Assembly (NCBI RefSeq): GCF_041381155.1
Contig: NC_091134.1
Span: 73,925,469 to 73,989,468 of the forward strand
DNA from: Argopecten irradians
Lineage: Eukaryota > Mollusca > Bivalvia > Pectinida > Pectinidae
Length of the DNA stretch: 64,000 bases
Direction of reading: 5' to 3'
This document shows, piece by piece, positions 41,201 through 49,900 of the stretch. The translations under genes and the position numbers were made by a program. The notes under the pieces were generated by a model that was given only the letters and a program-made list of their open reading frames with translations, made no database searches and was not told the DNA's origin. The first letter of the stretch is position 1. Each line of letters opens with the position of its first letter.

Positions 41201-44200
41201 TATATCACCATCAGATACAACCATACATACATTCCATACTTATATTACCATCAGATACAATCATACATACATTCCATACTTATATACTTATATTACCATC
41301 AGATACAACCATACATACATTCCATACTTACATCACCATCAGATACAATCATACATACATTCCCATACTTATATCACCATCAGATACAACCATGTATACA
41401 TTCTATACTTATATCACCATCAGACATACAATCCATACTTATATTACCATCAGATACAACCATATATACATTCCATACTTATATCACCATCAGATATAAC
41501 CATGTATACATTCTATACTTATATCACCATCAGATACAATCATATATACATTCTATACTTATATCACCATCAGATACATTATGTACAACCATGTACACAT
41601 TCTATACTTATATTACCATCAGATACAACCATATACATACATTCCATACTTATATCACCATCAGATACAACATCATACATTCCATACTTAATCACCATCA
41701 GATACAATCAGTATACATTCTATACTTATATCACCATCAGATACAACCATTATCATACATATAATCTATACTTATATCACCATCAATACAACCATAATAC
41801 ATTCCATACTTATATCACCATCAGATACAACCTACATACTATACATTCCATACTTATATTACCATCAGATACAACCATTATACATTCCATACTTATATTA
41901 CCATCAGATACAACATTATACATTCTATACTTATATCACCATCAGATACATTATATACATACATTCATACTTATATCACCATCATCAATACAACCATTAT
42001 ACATTCATACTTATATTACCATCAGATACAACAACATACTTCATACTATATACCATCAGATACAACCATACATACATTCCATACTTATATCACCATCAGA
42101 TACAACCATGTATACATTCCATACTTATATCACCATCAGATACAACCATGTATACATTCTATACTTATATTACCATCAGATACAACCATGTATACATTCT
42201 ATACTTATATCACCATCAGATACAACCATGTATACATTCTATACTTATATCACCATCAGATACAACCATGTATACATTCTATACTTATATTACCATCAGA
42301 TACAACCATGTATACATTCTATACTTATATCACCATCAGATACAACCATGTATACATTCTATACTTATATTACCATCAGATACAACCATGTATACATTCC
42401 ATACTTATATCACCATCAGATACAACCATGTATACATTCTATACTTATATTACCATCAGATACAACCATGTATACATTCTATACTTATATCACCATCAGA
42501 TACAACCATGTATACATTCTATACTTATATTACCATCAGATACAACCATGTATACATTCTATACTTATATCACCATCAGATACAACCATGTATACATTCT
42601 ATACTTATATTACCATCAGATACAACCATGGATACATTCTATACTAATATTACCATCAGATACAACCATGTATACATTCTATACTTATATCACCATCAGA
42701 TACAACCATGTATACATTCTATACTTATATCACCATCAGATACAACCATGTATACATTCTATACTGATATTACCATCAGATACAACCATGTATACATTCT
42801 ATACTTATATCACCATCAGATACAACCATAAATACATTCCATACTTTATTCCTATAACATTCTCTGAGCATTTCTTGCCTTAATTAATGGGAAACTCAAC
42901 CTTACTTCTATATGTATTTAAATACATAATTTCTGTCTGTTTGCTGCTTATATCACAAGTGTTCAGGTAACATTCAATATTAACGAACAAAAATTAGATT
43001 CTGATTTTATTTTATTTTAAGAACTTACAAATTTCAATCTTTACCTTCAGTAAATTTGTCACAGTGTTTCGTACATCCTCAAACGTGACACCATCAATGT
43101 TGTGACCAGCGTGTCTTCCACTGTAACGTGTGCCGCAGTCTGTGATAGTGTCCTTCTCACAAATCTTCATATCGTAAACCACGTTACCATCAAAATCCAC
43201 GATACTACAGCCACCTAAATAGTTACCTAGATAAAACAAACAGAATTATCCTATAGTATCAAGTCAATAACAAGTATGTTTTACAAAGAGTTTTCTGCTC
43301 TTAAAGATAGATATATGTACTATTGATTTTGATGTGATCAAAAGGATTAAGTTTTCTCTGAAAACATTATATACAAGTAGTTTAGCTCACAAACACATGA
43401 TGTCAAAATCAATATATTGTTTAATTAATTGATTTTCCATCTAGTTATTCAACTTATACAAATCACTTTCGATGGTCCGGATGAAAGCATGTGAGGGGTC
43501 TTAGAGTGGGAGGAAACCAGAGTGCCTCGAGAAAACCCATGTGATCAGGTAGGTGACCCTTGACCTTTTCATGTGCATGCTGGGGATCGAACCCTGGCCG
43601 ACTAGGCGAGAGGCGAGTGGCTTAACCACTACACCACACGATCACCTCAATTTACTTATCTTTATGAGAAGATAGCTATATATAGATAAGTATATAATAG
43701 ACACAAATGTAGAGAGGGTAGCAATAATCATATTGTTTATAGACAAATGGAAAGATTTCAGTCCAAAAGCATCATCAAAGACACATCCCTGAGACATACT
43801 TACCTAGCTGCTTATCAGTGGATACCTTGGGAAGGTCTCCTACAAACTCACAGTCCAGGGACAAGTACTGGTCCAATGACGCTATCTCTCGTTTTACTCT
43901 TGTATCTTCTGAATCATTAGATTCATCAATTTGAAAGTCAATCGCAGATGTAGAATTACCATTACTATCTGCCACGTTAACATGTTTTTGATCAGATAAC
44001 TTATTTCGTTCTCCTTTGTCCAGATCACAATCAGTGGCTGCAGGATTTCCAACAACATCAGATGAGGATTTTAAAGATAGTTTCTTGTCAGAATTCTCAC
44101 ATAACACTAAATCATACCCATTGGTCCAGCCTAACTCCGACTTGGTTAATATGTTTGGTACAGGAGAGTTTAGATCATTACTTAAATGTACCATCCATGT

Positions 44201-46476
44201 TTTAGTTTGATATTTTTTACAGCAGCTATACTTCACTATGTCACACAATTCAACGAGGACCTGACTGACGTTTACAGCATTACATTTACCAGCCAATAAG
44301 GATGATGGGTTATTGATTACTGGTCTAAAGTTGATCCGATTGGACAGTCCAGAAAAATAGTAAACAATTAGCTTCTTCATCTGAAAATGAATGGATAAAC
44401 ATTAGTTTGCAAGGTGACTTAATGAATGATCAAAACATGCATAGTCATTATGTTAAGACAAGCAAGAAAAAAATATCCATTACCCTAAAAATAGCAACCA
44501 AAAATACAGTATTGTTTGTTTTGCACAAATTCAGAATTGTATGTAGGACAAATCTCATCATCGTTAGCCATGGCTTCGGATTATTTTACATTGCATATGT
44601 AACTGTAATCTCCATATGGAGTGTAACTGTAATCAGAAGCCTTGGCTAGCAAACATAGGCAAATCTATGGTCTAAATGTAGGACAAATCTGTGGTCTAAA
44701 TCAGGTTATATTAAGTCTTAATATGTAGGGCAAATCCATGGTCTAAATCAGGTTATATCAAGTCTGAATTAATATGTAGGGCAAATCCGTCCGTGATCTA
44801 AATCTGGTTATATCAAGTCTTAATATGAAGGGCAAATCCATGGTCTAAATCTGGTTATATCAAGTCTGAATATGTAGGGCAAATCCATGGTCTAAATCTG
44901 GTTATATCAAGTCTGAATATGTAGGGCAAATCCATGGTCTAAATCTGGTTATATCAAGTCTGAATATGTAGGGCAAATCCATGGTCTAAATCAGGTTATA
45001 TCAAGTCTGAATATGTAGGGCAAATCCATGGTCTAAATCAGGTTATATCAAGTCTGAATATGTAGGGCAAATCCATGGTCTAAATCAGGTTATATCAAGT
45101 CTGAATATGTAGGGCAAATCCATCGTCTAAATCAGGTTATATCAAGTCTGAATATGTAGGGCAAATCCATCGTCTAAATCAGGTTATATCAAGTCTGAAT
45201 ATGTAGGGCAAATCCATCGTCTAAATCAGGTTATATCAAGTCTGAATAGGTAGGGCAAATCTGTGGTCTAAATAAGGTTATATCAAGTCTGAATATGTAG
45301 GGCAAATTTATTGTCTAAATCAGGTTATATCAAGTCTGAATATGTAGGCAAATCCATGGTCTAAATCAGGTTATATCAAGTCTGAATATGTAGGGCAAAT
45401 CCATGGTCTAAATCAGGTTATATCAAGTCTGAATATGTAGGGCAAATCCATGGTCTAAATCAGGTTATATCAAGTCTGAATATGTAGGGCAAATCCATGG
45501 TCTAAATCTGGTTATATCAAGTCTGAATATGTAGGGCAAATCCATGGTCTAAATCTGGTTATATCAAGTCTGAATATGTAGGGCAAATCCATGGTCTAAA
45601 TCAGGTTATATCAAGTCTGAATAGGTAGGGCAAATCTGTGGTCTAAATCAGGTTATATCAAGTCTGAATATGTAGGGCAAATCCATTGTCTAAATCAGGT
45701 TATATCAAGTCTGAATATGTAGGGCAAATCCATGGTCTAAATCTTATTTTAGTTACCTGTTAATGACTACAACAATATTTTAGTTACCTGATAATGACCA
45801 CAGCGATATTTTAGTTACCTGATAATGACTACAAAGATGTTTTAGTTACCTGATAATGACCACAGCGATATTTTAGTTACCTGATAATGACTACAAAGAT
45901 GTTTTAGTTACCTGATAATGACCACAGCGATATTTTAGTTACCTGATAATGCATGACCACAACGATATTTTAGTTACCTGATAATGACCACAACGATATT
46001 TTAGTTACCTGATAATGACCACAACGATATTTTAGTTACCTGATAATGACCACAACAATATTTTAGTTACCTGATAATGACTAGAAAGATGTTTTAGTTA
46101 CCTGATAATGACCACAGCGATATTTTAGTTACCTGATAATGACCACAACAATATTTTAGTTACCTGATAATGAACACAACGATATTTTAGTTACCTGATA
46201 ATGCATGACCACAACGATATTTTAGTTACCTGATAATGACCACAACAATCTTTTAGTTACCTGATAATGACCACAACGATATTTTAGTTACCGGATATCC
46301 TCAGTGGTCCTTGAGTTACCTGATAAGGACCATTACGATATTCCAGTTACCTGATAATGACCACAGACGATATTTCAGTTACCTGATTATGACCATAACG
46401 ATATTACCTGAACATATTTCGTGTTTCCTTTATGGCCCGCGATCATCAGTCGAGATCCCATGGCACGTGAGACCAT
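17133..46476 (-). CDS. DEDDh 3'-5' exonuclease (REXO4/ISG20/AEN-like) with coding repeats and tandem dsRBDs; partial, ten exons
   Basis: Exons in transcript order (minus strand): 46408-46476, 43804-44380, 43045-43226, 36037-36206, 25884-26555, 24402-24511, 23774-23942, 21413-21513, 17709-17883, 17133-17257. The 3' end is not in the window. All junctions are GT-AG and phases match throughout, apart from two single-base deletions inside exon 4. The product is at least about 784 residues: an uncharacterised N-terminus, Exo I (SLDCEFVGD), Exo II (VGYDVKHDLRVL), Exo III (HNSVEDATATMDLFKL), nine 20-residue repeats, then dsRBD1, dsRBD2 and the first half of dsRBD3. All DEDDh residues are present: D and E of Exo I, D of Exo II, H and D of Exo III. 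By family knowledge it should remove nucleotides from RNA or DNA 3' ends using two metal ions. The dsRBDs suggest structured-RNA substrates (inference). The REXO4-like EEWEK helix after Exo III favours REXO4 over ISG20. The function in this animal is unknown. Confidence 0.85.
17258..18149. other. unique intron sequence around exon 9
   Basis: Apart from exon 9 (17709-17883), this is AT-rich intron with no repeat, RNA gene or further exon that I can support. The open frames on the plus strand here overlap exon 9 antisense and are chance frames. Confidence 0.6.
17709..17883 (-). CDS. exonuclease exon 9 (second half of dsRBD2)
   Basis: The acceptor is CAACATTTTTGCAG|GCTTTA (phase 0) and the donor GCTGAAG|GTATAT (phase 1), the same phases as exon 7. 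It encodes ALIDGKEYWSGPCS, then DEKEAKFAAAETFFACHQ (helix 2, KEAK motif), then a basic linker KKPRKKSQAAE. The linker could act as a nuclear localisation signal or extra RNA contact (inference). Confidence 0.88.
18150..21438 (-). repeat. 48-bp array of exon 8 donor junctions (about 68 units)
   Basis: Read on the minus strand, each unit is 26 nt matching the end of exon 8 (TACCCTCAGG, then CCAGTGTGTGTGTAAG) followed by 22 nt of intron beginning GTAAGTAC. Every unit thus repeats a near-consensus 5' splice site, TGTAAG|GTAAGT. Two subtypes alternate: CTATAACACCC and CTATGAGACCC. Both place a stop (TAA or TGA) five codons after the junction in the exon frame. The array occupies most of intron 8. 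Plus-strand open frames across it are artefacts of the 48-bp period. Confidence 0.95.
21413..21513 (-). CDS. exonuclease exon 8 (first half of dsRBD2)
   Basis: The acceptor is TTTTTGTGACCACAG|GTCTAG (phase 1) and the donor TGTGTAAG|GTAAGT (phase 0). It encodes LDVVSALNIAAQKFGW and VPRYQFDTLPSGQCVCK. This is helix 1 and the first strands of a dsRBD. The last 26 nt of the exon together with the donor form the unit of the 48-bp array that follows. The donor next to the exon body was taken as authentic, because every later copy is reached only through an in-frame stop. Confidence 0.85.
21514..21718. other. unique end of intron 7
   Basis: AT-rich intron holding the pyrimidine tract and acceptor of exon 8. 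Nothing else is seen. Confidence 0.6.
21719..23630. repeat. 41-bp array in intron 7 (about 46 units)
   Basis: Units have the form TTCCAGGGAGCTTGAGCC then AATCATCTCC then TTTAAAGGAATT. Most carry the perfect 12-bp palindrome TCCTTTAAAGGA. Variation is at single positions (AGGGAG/AGTGAG/AGCGAG/AGGAAG, CCAATC/CCCATC). Both edges grade into more diverged units. It contains no exon or splice-site sequence. Confidence 0.95.
23774..23942 (-). CDS. exonuclease exon 7 (second half of dsRBD1)
   Basis: The acceptor is TTTCTTTTTGATAG|GTGCTT (phase 0) and the donor TATTCAG|GTAAAG (phase 1). It encodes VLVNGREYHSEVCST (strands 2-3) and HKEAKSSAAQAFFTHH (helix 2 with the KEAK RNA-contact motif). A linker with HQRSETDTY follows and is shared with exon 9 (HQKSENDTY), showing that the whole module was duplicated. 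Confidence 0.88.
23943..24401. other. intron 6
   Basis: Unique AT-rich intron between the two halves of dsRBD1. A 67-codon minus-strand open frame at 24087-24290 looked at first like an exon. It was set aside once exon 6 at 24402-24511 was found with correct phases and a clear dsRBD match. Confidence 0.65.
24402..24511 (-). CDS. exonuclease exon 6 (first half of dsRBD1)
   Basis: The acceptor is strong (TATTTTTTTCTGTTAATGTAG|AG, phase 1) and the donor is TGTAAG|GTATCC, phase 0. It encodes NPVKFLHKNC (helix 1) and LGWDPPVYRFDSL, ending TFICK (strands 1-2). The pattern P..L.......GW.PP.Y.F is the standard opening of a double-stranded RNA-binding domain. It aligns with exon 8 (LNIAAQKFGWVPRYQFD) and exon 10. 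Unlike those two, its donor is not amplified into an array. Confidence 0.85.
24512..24925. other. unique part of intron 5
   Basis: AT-rich intron sequence with the T-rich tract of the exon 6 acceptor at its left end. No further exon, RNA gene or mobile element is recognised. The 82-codon plus-strand frame here runs antisense across exon 6 and is not a gene. Confidence 0.6.
24926..25352. repeat. 69-bp array in intron 5 (about 6 units)
   Basis: Six nearly identical 69-bp units contain the AT palindrome TGTATATATACA, then CAGCATTATATATACTAGG, TAGTGTAGGTAAACC and TTACATATCTCTAATACAA. Copies differ by about one base, so the expansion is recent. Both strands have stop-free frames because 69 is divisible by 3. 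I see no sign of coding use. Confidence 0.95.
25353..25883. other. unique start of intron 5
   Basis: Intron sequence after exon 5, including a short CT-rich stretch. No other feature is supported. Confidence 0.6.
25884..26555 (-). CDS. exonuclease exon 5 (Exo III and nine 20-residue repeats)
   Basis: The acceptor GGTTATTCTGTAG|GAAGGA (phase 1) joins exon 4 to give LLGRNIQRRPAHNSVEDAT, the classic end of this nuclease family with the Exo III His and Asp. The family's terminal helix (FKLVREEWEKCLTN) then becomes the first of nine tandem 60-bp coding repeats. A proline-rich tail (PTPPPSLTQP) and a short linker follow. The donor is AAGGCAA|GTATCT, phase 1, required by exon 6. A GC donor four bases earlier (AAG|GCAAGT) looks good alone but gives the wrong phase. 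Confidence 0.85.
25945..26490 (-). repeat. in-frame coding minisatellite, 60 bp x 9
   Basis: Nine 60-bp units encode a 20-residue repeat, consensus LVREEWEKCLTNPDCIDTDT. Variants are E/K in REEWEK, NPDC/NSDC/NPDF/NPVC/NSDS, and CID/CLD. The two K-type units (REKWEK...NSDCLDTDT) are nearly identical to each other, which suggests block duplication within the array. No unit has a stop or frameshift, unlike the non-coding arrays around it. The basic-acidic WEK helix alternating with an acidic DTDT turn could extend as helical repeats (inference). Confidence 0.9.
26556..27029. other. end of intron 4, grading into the 30-bp array
   Basis: Unique AT-rich intron leading to the exon 5 acceptor. From about 26780, diverged relics of the 30-bp unit (AGACACATG..., AGGAGACAC) appear. 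They mark the decayed edge of the neighbouring array. Confidence 0.6.
27030..35812. repeat. 30-bp array in intron 4 (about 290 units)
   Basis: Units have the form AAAGAGACATATGCTAG then TAGGGTGTTAGTC, with many subtypes (GTC/GCC/ACT/ATC, GGGTG/GGATG, AAAGAG/AAAAAG/AAAGAA). Higher-order structure is visible: a run of AAAGAAATATATG units at about 28940-29360 recurs with the same neighbours at about 32370-32770, roughly 3.4 kb away. The 30-bp period and lack of stops give open frames on both strands. The minus strand reads as a hydrophobic LLAYVSLTNT decapeptide for over 1800 codons, the plus strand as ASRVLVKETY. These are period artefacts inside an intron, not genes. Confidence 0.95.
35813..36036. 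other. unique start of intron 4
   Basis: Short non-repetitive intron sequence between exon 4 and the 30-bp array. Together with exon 4 it is the only unique island in about 16 kb of arrays. Confidence 0.6.
36037..36206 (-). CDS. exonuclease exon 4 (Exo II), with two apparent single-base deletions
   Basis: This exon was found by splice phase and homology, since no long open frame marks it. The acceptor is TTTGGTTTACAG|GGTAAG and the donor TTACTTG|GTAAGC. Read literally it stops after about 17 codons. One missing T near 36197 (ATC-TGG) and one missing A in the T6 run on the plus strand at 36096-36101 account for everything. With both allowed for, it reads through GKI-VGYDVKHDLRVLQIE, HPAEMTRDVS and GSLKSVSLCLLG, as the family expects. 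It then ends in phase 1, which is what exon 5 requires. It sits on a unique island of about 430 bp between two long arrays, where polishing would be poor. A consensus error is more likely than a disabled gene, but both remain possible. Confidence 0.8.
36245..42842. repeat. 40-bp array in intron 3 (about 165 units)
   Basis: Units have the form ACCATGTATACATTCTATAC then TTATATTACC or TTATATCACC, then ATCAGATACA. The left (36250-38000) and middle-right (41100-42060) parts have many small indels, and 42060-42830 is almost perfect. The array starts about 40 bp upstream of the exon 4 acceptor. The plus-strand unit contains no stop in any frame, so although 40 is not a multiple of 3, frames of up to 1205 codons run through it. 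None looks real. Confidence 0.95.
42843..43044. other. unique start of intron 3
   Basis: About 200 bp of AT-rich intron between exon 3 and the 40-bp array. Nothing else is recognised. Confidence 0.6.
43045..43226 (-). CDS. exonuclease exon 3 (core sheet between Exo I and Exo II)
   Basis: The acceptor is TTTTATCTAG|GTAACT (phase 1) and the donor CTGAAG|GTAAAG (phase 0). It encodes NYLGGCSIVDFDGNVVYD and TDCGTRYSGRHAGHNIDG. These correspond to the SIVN.G.VVYD and ITD.RT..SGI segments of the REXO4/ISG20 family. It ends at VTNLLK, just before the Exo II strand encoded by exon 4. A second donor, GTAAGT, lies 22 nt downstream but would break the family alignment. Confidence 0.9.
43227..43469. other. 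rest of intron 2
   Basis: AT-rich intron between exon 3 and the SINE. No feature beyond the exon 3 acceptor is seen. Confidence 0.55.
43470..43650 (-). mobile_element. tRNA-derived SINE in intron 2
   Basis: On the minus strand a tRNA-like head contains an A-box-like TGGTGTAGTGG and a perfect B box GGTTCGATCCC (plus 43583-43593), about 40 bp apart. These are the two halves of an internal RNA polymerase III promoter. Downstream is a conserved-looking core, GGGTTTTCTCGAGGCACTC then TGGTTTCCTCCCAC. It resembles the shared core of invertebrate SINE superfamilies such as MetaSINEs (from memory, unchecked). The head no longer folds as a perfect tRNA, so I call a SINE rather than a tRNA gene. Confidence 0.75.
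43804..44380 (-). CDS. exonuclease exon 2 (N-terminal region and Exo I)
   Basis: The acceptor is TTCATTTTCAG|ATG and the donor is CAGCTAG|GTAAGTAT, phase 1. It encodes residues 24-215. The first about 100 residues (LIVYYFSGLSNRINFRPV, SQVLVELCDIVKYSC) resemble nothing I can name. An acidic, serine-rich linker follows. The exon ends with the Exo I motif SLDCEFVGD, holding the first two metal-binding acidic residues. If exon 1 were wrong, translation could begin at this exon's first codon, also ATG. Confidence 0.88.
44381..44649. other. unique end of intron 1
   Basis: Intron sequence with the acceptor for exon 2. The 80-codon plus-strand open frame here has no recognisable content. Confidence 0.55.
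44650..45743. repeat. 47-bp array in intron 1 (about 23 units)
   Basis: Units have the form GTCTGAATATGTAGGGCAAA then TCCATGGTCT, AAATCAGG, TTATATCAA. Variants are CATGG/CATCG/TGTGG and TCAGG/TCTGG. The left edge (44650-44830) has diverged units. It abuts the 31-bp array directly at about 45744. Confidence 0.95.
45744..46407 (-). repeat. 31-bp array beginning at the exon 1 donor (about 21 units)
   Basis: Read on the minus strand, each unit contains TTATCAG|GTAACTAAAATATC followed by GTTGTGGTCA. It thus repeats a good 5' splice site. The array starts immediately at the real exon 1 donor (GTTCAG|GTAATATCGTT). The real donor and first intron bases closely match the unit, with a 4-bp difference after GTAA. 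A few units are lengthened (ATGCATGACC at about 45950 and 46200). Exon matching is limited to the last few bases, so exon amplification is less clear than in the 48-bp and 64-bp arrays. Confidence 0.9.
46408..46476 (-). CDS. exonuclease exon 1 (start codon, residues 1-23)
   Basis: The ATG at 46476 has A at -3 and G at +4. An in-frame TGA lies seven codons upstream, so this is the first usable start in the frame. The 23 codons (MVSRAMGSRL...NTKYVQ) end in phase 0 at CAG|GTAATA, which fits the phase-0 acceptor of exon 2. Nearby ATGs in other frames hit stops before the donor. The exon directly abuts the 31-bp array, whose units repeat a very similar CAG|GTAACT site. Confidence 0.65.
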
Positions 46477-46852
46477 GATGTACACATCGCATCATCCCAA
46501 AAACGCTCTAATTCAATTTAGCTCCAATTCAAACGCCCGTGTGATTAACGAAATAATTAGACAAGTCAAGATAATATTAGCGGACTATATATCCGGTTAC
46601 AGAAAATATTAAACTATCTTAATCTCTGTACTGTATAAATGTTGCGATATTGCCCTCAAAAAATGGATTTTAAGTTTAAATATTTGCAGCTAATTCATAA
46701 ATTATTGAATTATTGAATTGAATATCAGTAATACCCGGTATATGTTTCTGAAATGAGCAACAAATTAAAAAGGGGGAGCACCGAAATACAGAGAACTCTT
46801 TAGTCAGGGAGGTAACATTCTCGTTTAAACGACTGGCGCGGTGGAGAGGAAG
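46477..46852. promoter_or_regulatory. head-to-head intergenic region, probable bidirectional promoter
   Basis: Only 376 bp separate the start codons of the minus-strand exonuclease gene and plus-strand NUP37. Both promoters and both 5' UTRs must lie here, unless unseen 5' non-coding exons exist. The NUP37 side is locally GC-rich (GACTGGCGCGGTGG). I see no convincing TATA box. The promoter role is inferred from gene layout. Confidence 0.6.
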
Positions 46853-46993
46853 ATGTCTGAATGCTCGGCAAGTTTAACCATTCCATGCCATGATGTTGTT
46901 AGTGTTGTGGAATTTGTGTCTTTTGAATGGTGTACAAATCTTTTAGCCATTGGTTCAAGTTCAAGAGTTACGATATACAGCGTTGATTATACG
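46853..46993 (+). CDS. NUP37: NUP37 exon 1 (residues 1-47)
   Basis: Starts MSECSASLTIPCHDVVSVVE and ends IYSVDYT in phase 0 at ACG|GTAAGC. VVEF near the start matches the first strand of NUP37 propellers. The start is chosen by family length and good context. Confidence 0.92.
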
Positions 46994-49900
46994 GTAAGCT
47001 GACTGCAGGTTAAATTTAAGGACTGTTCGCTTATTACGAAAATTGAGATAATTCCAAATGTTGAGCAGCAGGCACTTGAGATTGTGTTTAAGTTGAAAAT
47101 TTCTTGTAGTTATGTCCATTTTAAATCTTTAAACGTAGTGGTCATGGAAAGTGGCGAAAACCTCTGTTTACATAGAATAATGTTATGTTTCCAACAGTAC
47201 CGCACCAAAAATTTCGGATAAGTTGAATCATCAAAATAATTTGTAATAACCCAAAATCTGGGCAATGAATCACATGATCAGACATTTGACTTCCGGTACT
47301 TTGTTGACATACTGCTGATCAGTGCACATGGCAGTCAAACGCTGACAGTATTGTTTTTAAGTTTCATTTAAAATTGACTTAAGAAAATACCTTCATTTTG
47401 GGGTATATTGCTACATCGTATTTATAAAATCACTTGGTTACACACTCGCTTTTAAGCAAGACCAATCTTCCTTGATCAAATCTGCTTTGGCAGACGACAC
47501 TCTTTATGAAATCACACGATAGTTTATGAGATATTAGCAAAATTGTAAACATGACGAAAATAGGTCCCTGACGAATTAAGGGCACTCAACCCTATCTAAG
47601 TCACATTCCACCAAAACAACTAAAAAATAACACTGTGTACATAATTTAAAAAAAAAAACAGCGCATGACTTATAAACTTCATCTTGAAGGTTTGTCATTA
47701 TCCCCGAAGAAGATAACCACCTACCCTTAGGCTAATCATAGGTAGAAGGCTGGTAAGTCAAAGACCCACTATAGACTAAATTAGTATATAGAGAAAGGTA
47801 AGGAATTCTCCGTGATGTAAGATTGGGTACTTTAGTTCAAAGTGTTGTAAAAAAAATATCCAGACCAGATATCTTAACAGCTTCGGTCTTAATTGAAAGT
47901 TAAGATGTTAAACTTCAAGATGATAACAAGAAATCCTACTGAACTAGTCAACATTTTCACAAACAGCCTCGAAACTTAAAAAAGTGACGAATGTCCCATA
48001 GTCGGACACGATCGAGAACCTTTTTGCAAACGAAAATGTCTATTCGCTACACTGAAAACACGGCAGCCTACAATAGCAGGCTTTGACATAAACAAACATC
48101 AGGTAAAAACAAACGTATTTACTTGTTTGATGCTTCATTCAGATCCCCCTCTCGTGGTCCTTATGTCGTTTTTCAGTGCTAATAGTTATCCGGGTTAGGT
48201 TGACGGCCATTTTGCCACTATCTTGAAAGTTATGTAAAGCCATAATCTCATTGGTCGGTTGGTTTTAAATCTGCCAATGAGATTAGGCTTTACATAACTT
48301 TCATGATAGAGACGACTGGTTCGCCCGTTGTCAGCATAATGTGACCGGATGGAGTGTATTGCTTAGTGTCTTCAGCGGCATGCTTCAGTGATATAGCGCT
48401 ATAAAAAGGGCAACAGTTCCACTATAAAAGAAGACACAACACGAACATACCGCAGTCTCCCAAAGCACGCACCTCGCCCTTCACACACGCTACATGCTGC
48501 ATGCATGGGAGACCGTCCTTACATGACACTGGCTGGTAATAGGACGTTGAAATAATCAAACAAACAAACAAACAAACCCCCAGGGGCCAGAAGGGCGGGG
48601 CCAAAAGGGGTCAAAATGGCTAAAATTCCCCAAAAAAATCCTCTTCTGAATTCGCAGATTTGATGGACCTAAATAATCTTCATAGATTAAAAAGTCAAAT
48701 TTATCAAATCACAGACTGACTTCAAGAGCCTGGCCAATATATAGTGTTTATATGTCTTTGTTTCATTCTGTATCCAAACTCAGCTAGGTGACCATTAAAG
48801 CCCATGGATCTTTTCAGCTTGTTTACTTATTTTCAAAGTGTTGAAGCTTAAGTTTATAAACATATTTCATATATGTCAAGTTCTGTAACAATTTCATTAG
48901 GAAAATAAGTATTTTTCCATATTTATAATAATGCAATATAAGTTTAACATTGTAACCATCCTCATTTCTACCTGATTATTCAGGAGGAGCCTGCTGATGG
49001 AAAACCATTCCTGTTTAAACAAGTGAGAGATTTTCAAAATGGATGCAGAGTGACAGCCATATCATGGAGCCCAGAAACATCCTATCAATCCAGGGAGGTT
49101 GCAGATTGTTTAAGGTAATGGGTCACACAATTTATTAATGTTGATGAGAAATATCTAATAGGCTTGCTTGAATGGATTTTGTTTCACTGTCTTATATTGG
49201 CATTCTCAAGTACACATGAATCAGTTTGATTCCAATGAAGAATTGACAGTAGCGGTAGGTCATTTTGAACTACGGTAAAAAAAAAGATGAACTTACGGCA
49301 AATTAATGGTTAGTACTTTTCATTCCCTGTCAAGTTTCCTATAAGATGCATGTAATTTTATTAGCTTTCCGTTGTTTGCAGATTGGCTGTTGCTGGGTCC
49401 AACAACAAAATTCATCTATTTGATTCAGATTTACGAGGAAAGGATGCTATAGAGGTATGACAAAATCATGTATAATGAACCCTGACAATTTTGTTTGTTG
49501 AATTAGCATATGATGTTAGGATAGTTTATAATCAGCTGTTGAATTAGCTATGATGTTAGGATAGTTTATAACCAGCTGTTGAATTAGCTATGATGTTAGG
49601 ATAGTTTATAACCAGCTGTTGAATTAGCTGTGATGTTAGGATAGTTTATAATCAGCTGTTGAATTAGCTATGATGTTAGGATAGTTTATTATCAGCTGTT
49701 GAATTATCTGTGATGTTAGGATAGTTTATAACCAGCTGTTGAATTAGCTATGATGTTAGGATAGTTTATAACCAGCTGTTGAATTAGCTATGATGTTAGG
49801 ATAGTTTATAACCAGCTGTTGAATTAGCTATGATGTTAGGATAGTTTATAACCAGCTGTTGAATTAGCTATGATGTTAGGATAGTTTATAATCAGCTGTT

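Noticed and set aside
37703..42883. Plus-strand frames of up to 1205 codons
   Set aside because: The 40-bp unit has no stop in any plus frame. Overlapping frames show the same repeated peptide in three registers.
43581..43640. A functional tRNA gene on the minus strand
   Set aside because: A and B boxes are present, but the arms do not pair well and a SINE core follows, so it is a tRNA-derived SINE.
1..46407. CRISPR arrays
   Set aside because: The repeats are contiguous without unique spacers, in an intron-containing animal sequence.
48422..48604. 60-codon minus-strand frame with a hydrophobic start
   Set aside because: It lies in NUP37 intron 1, overlaps the CAAA run and a truncated element, and has no support as a gene.
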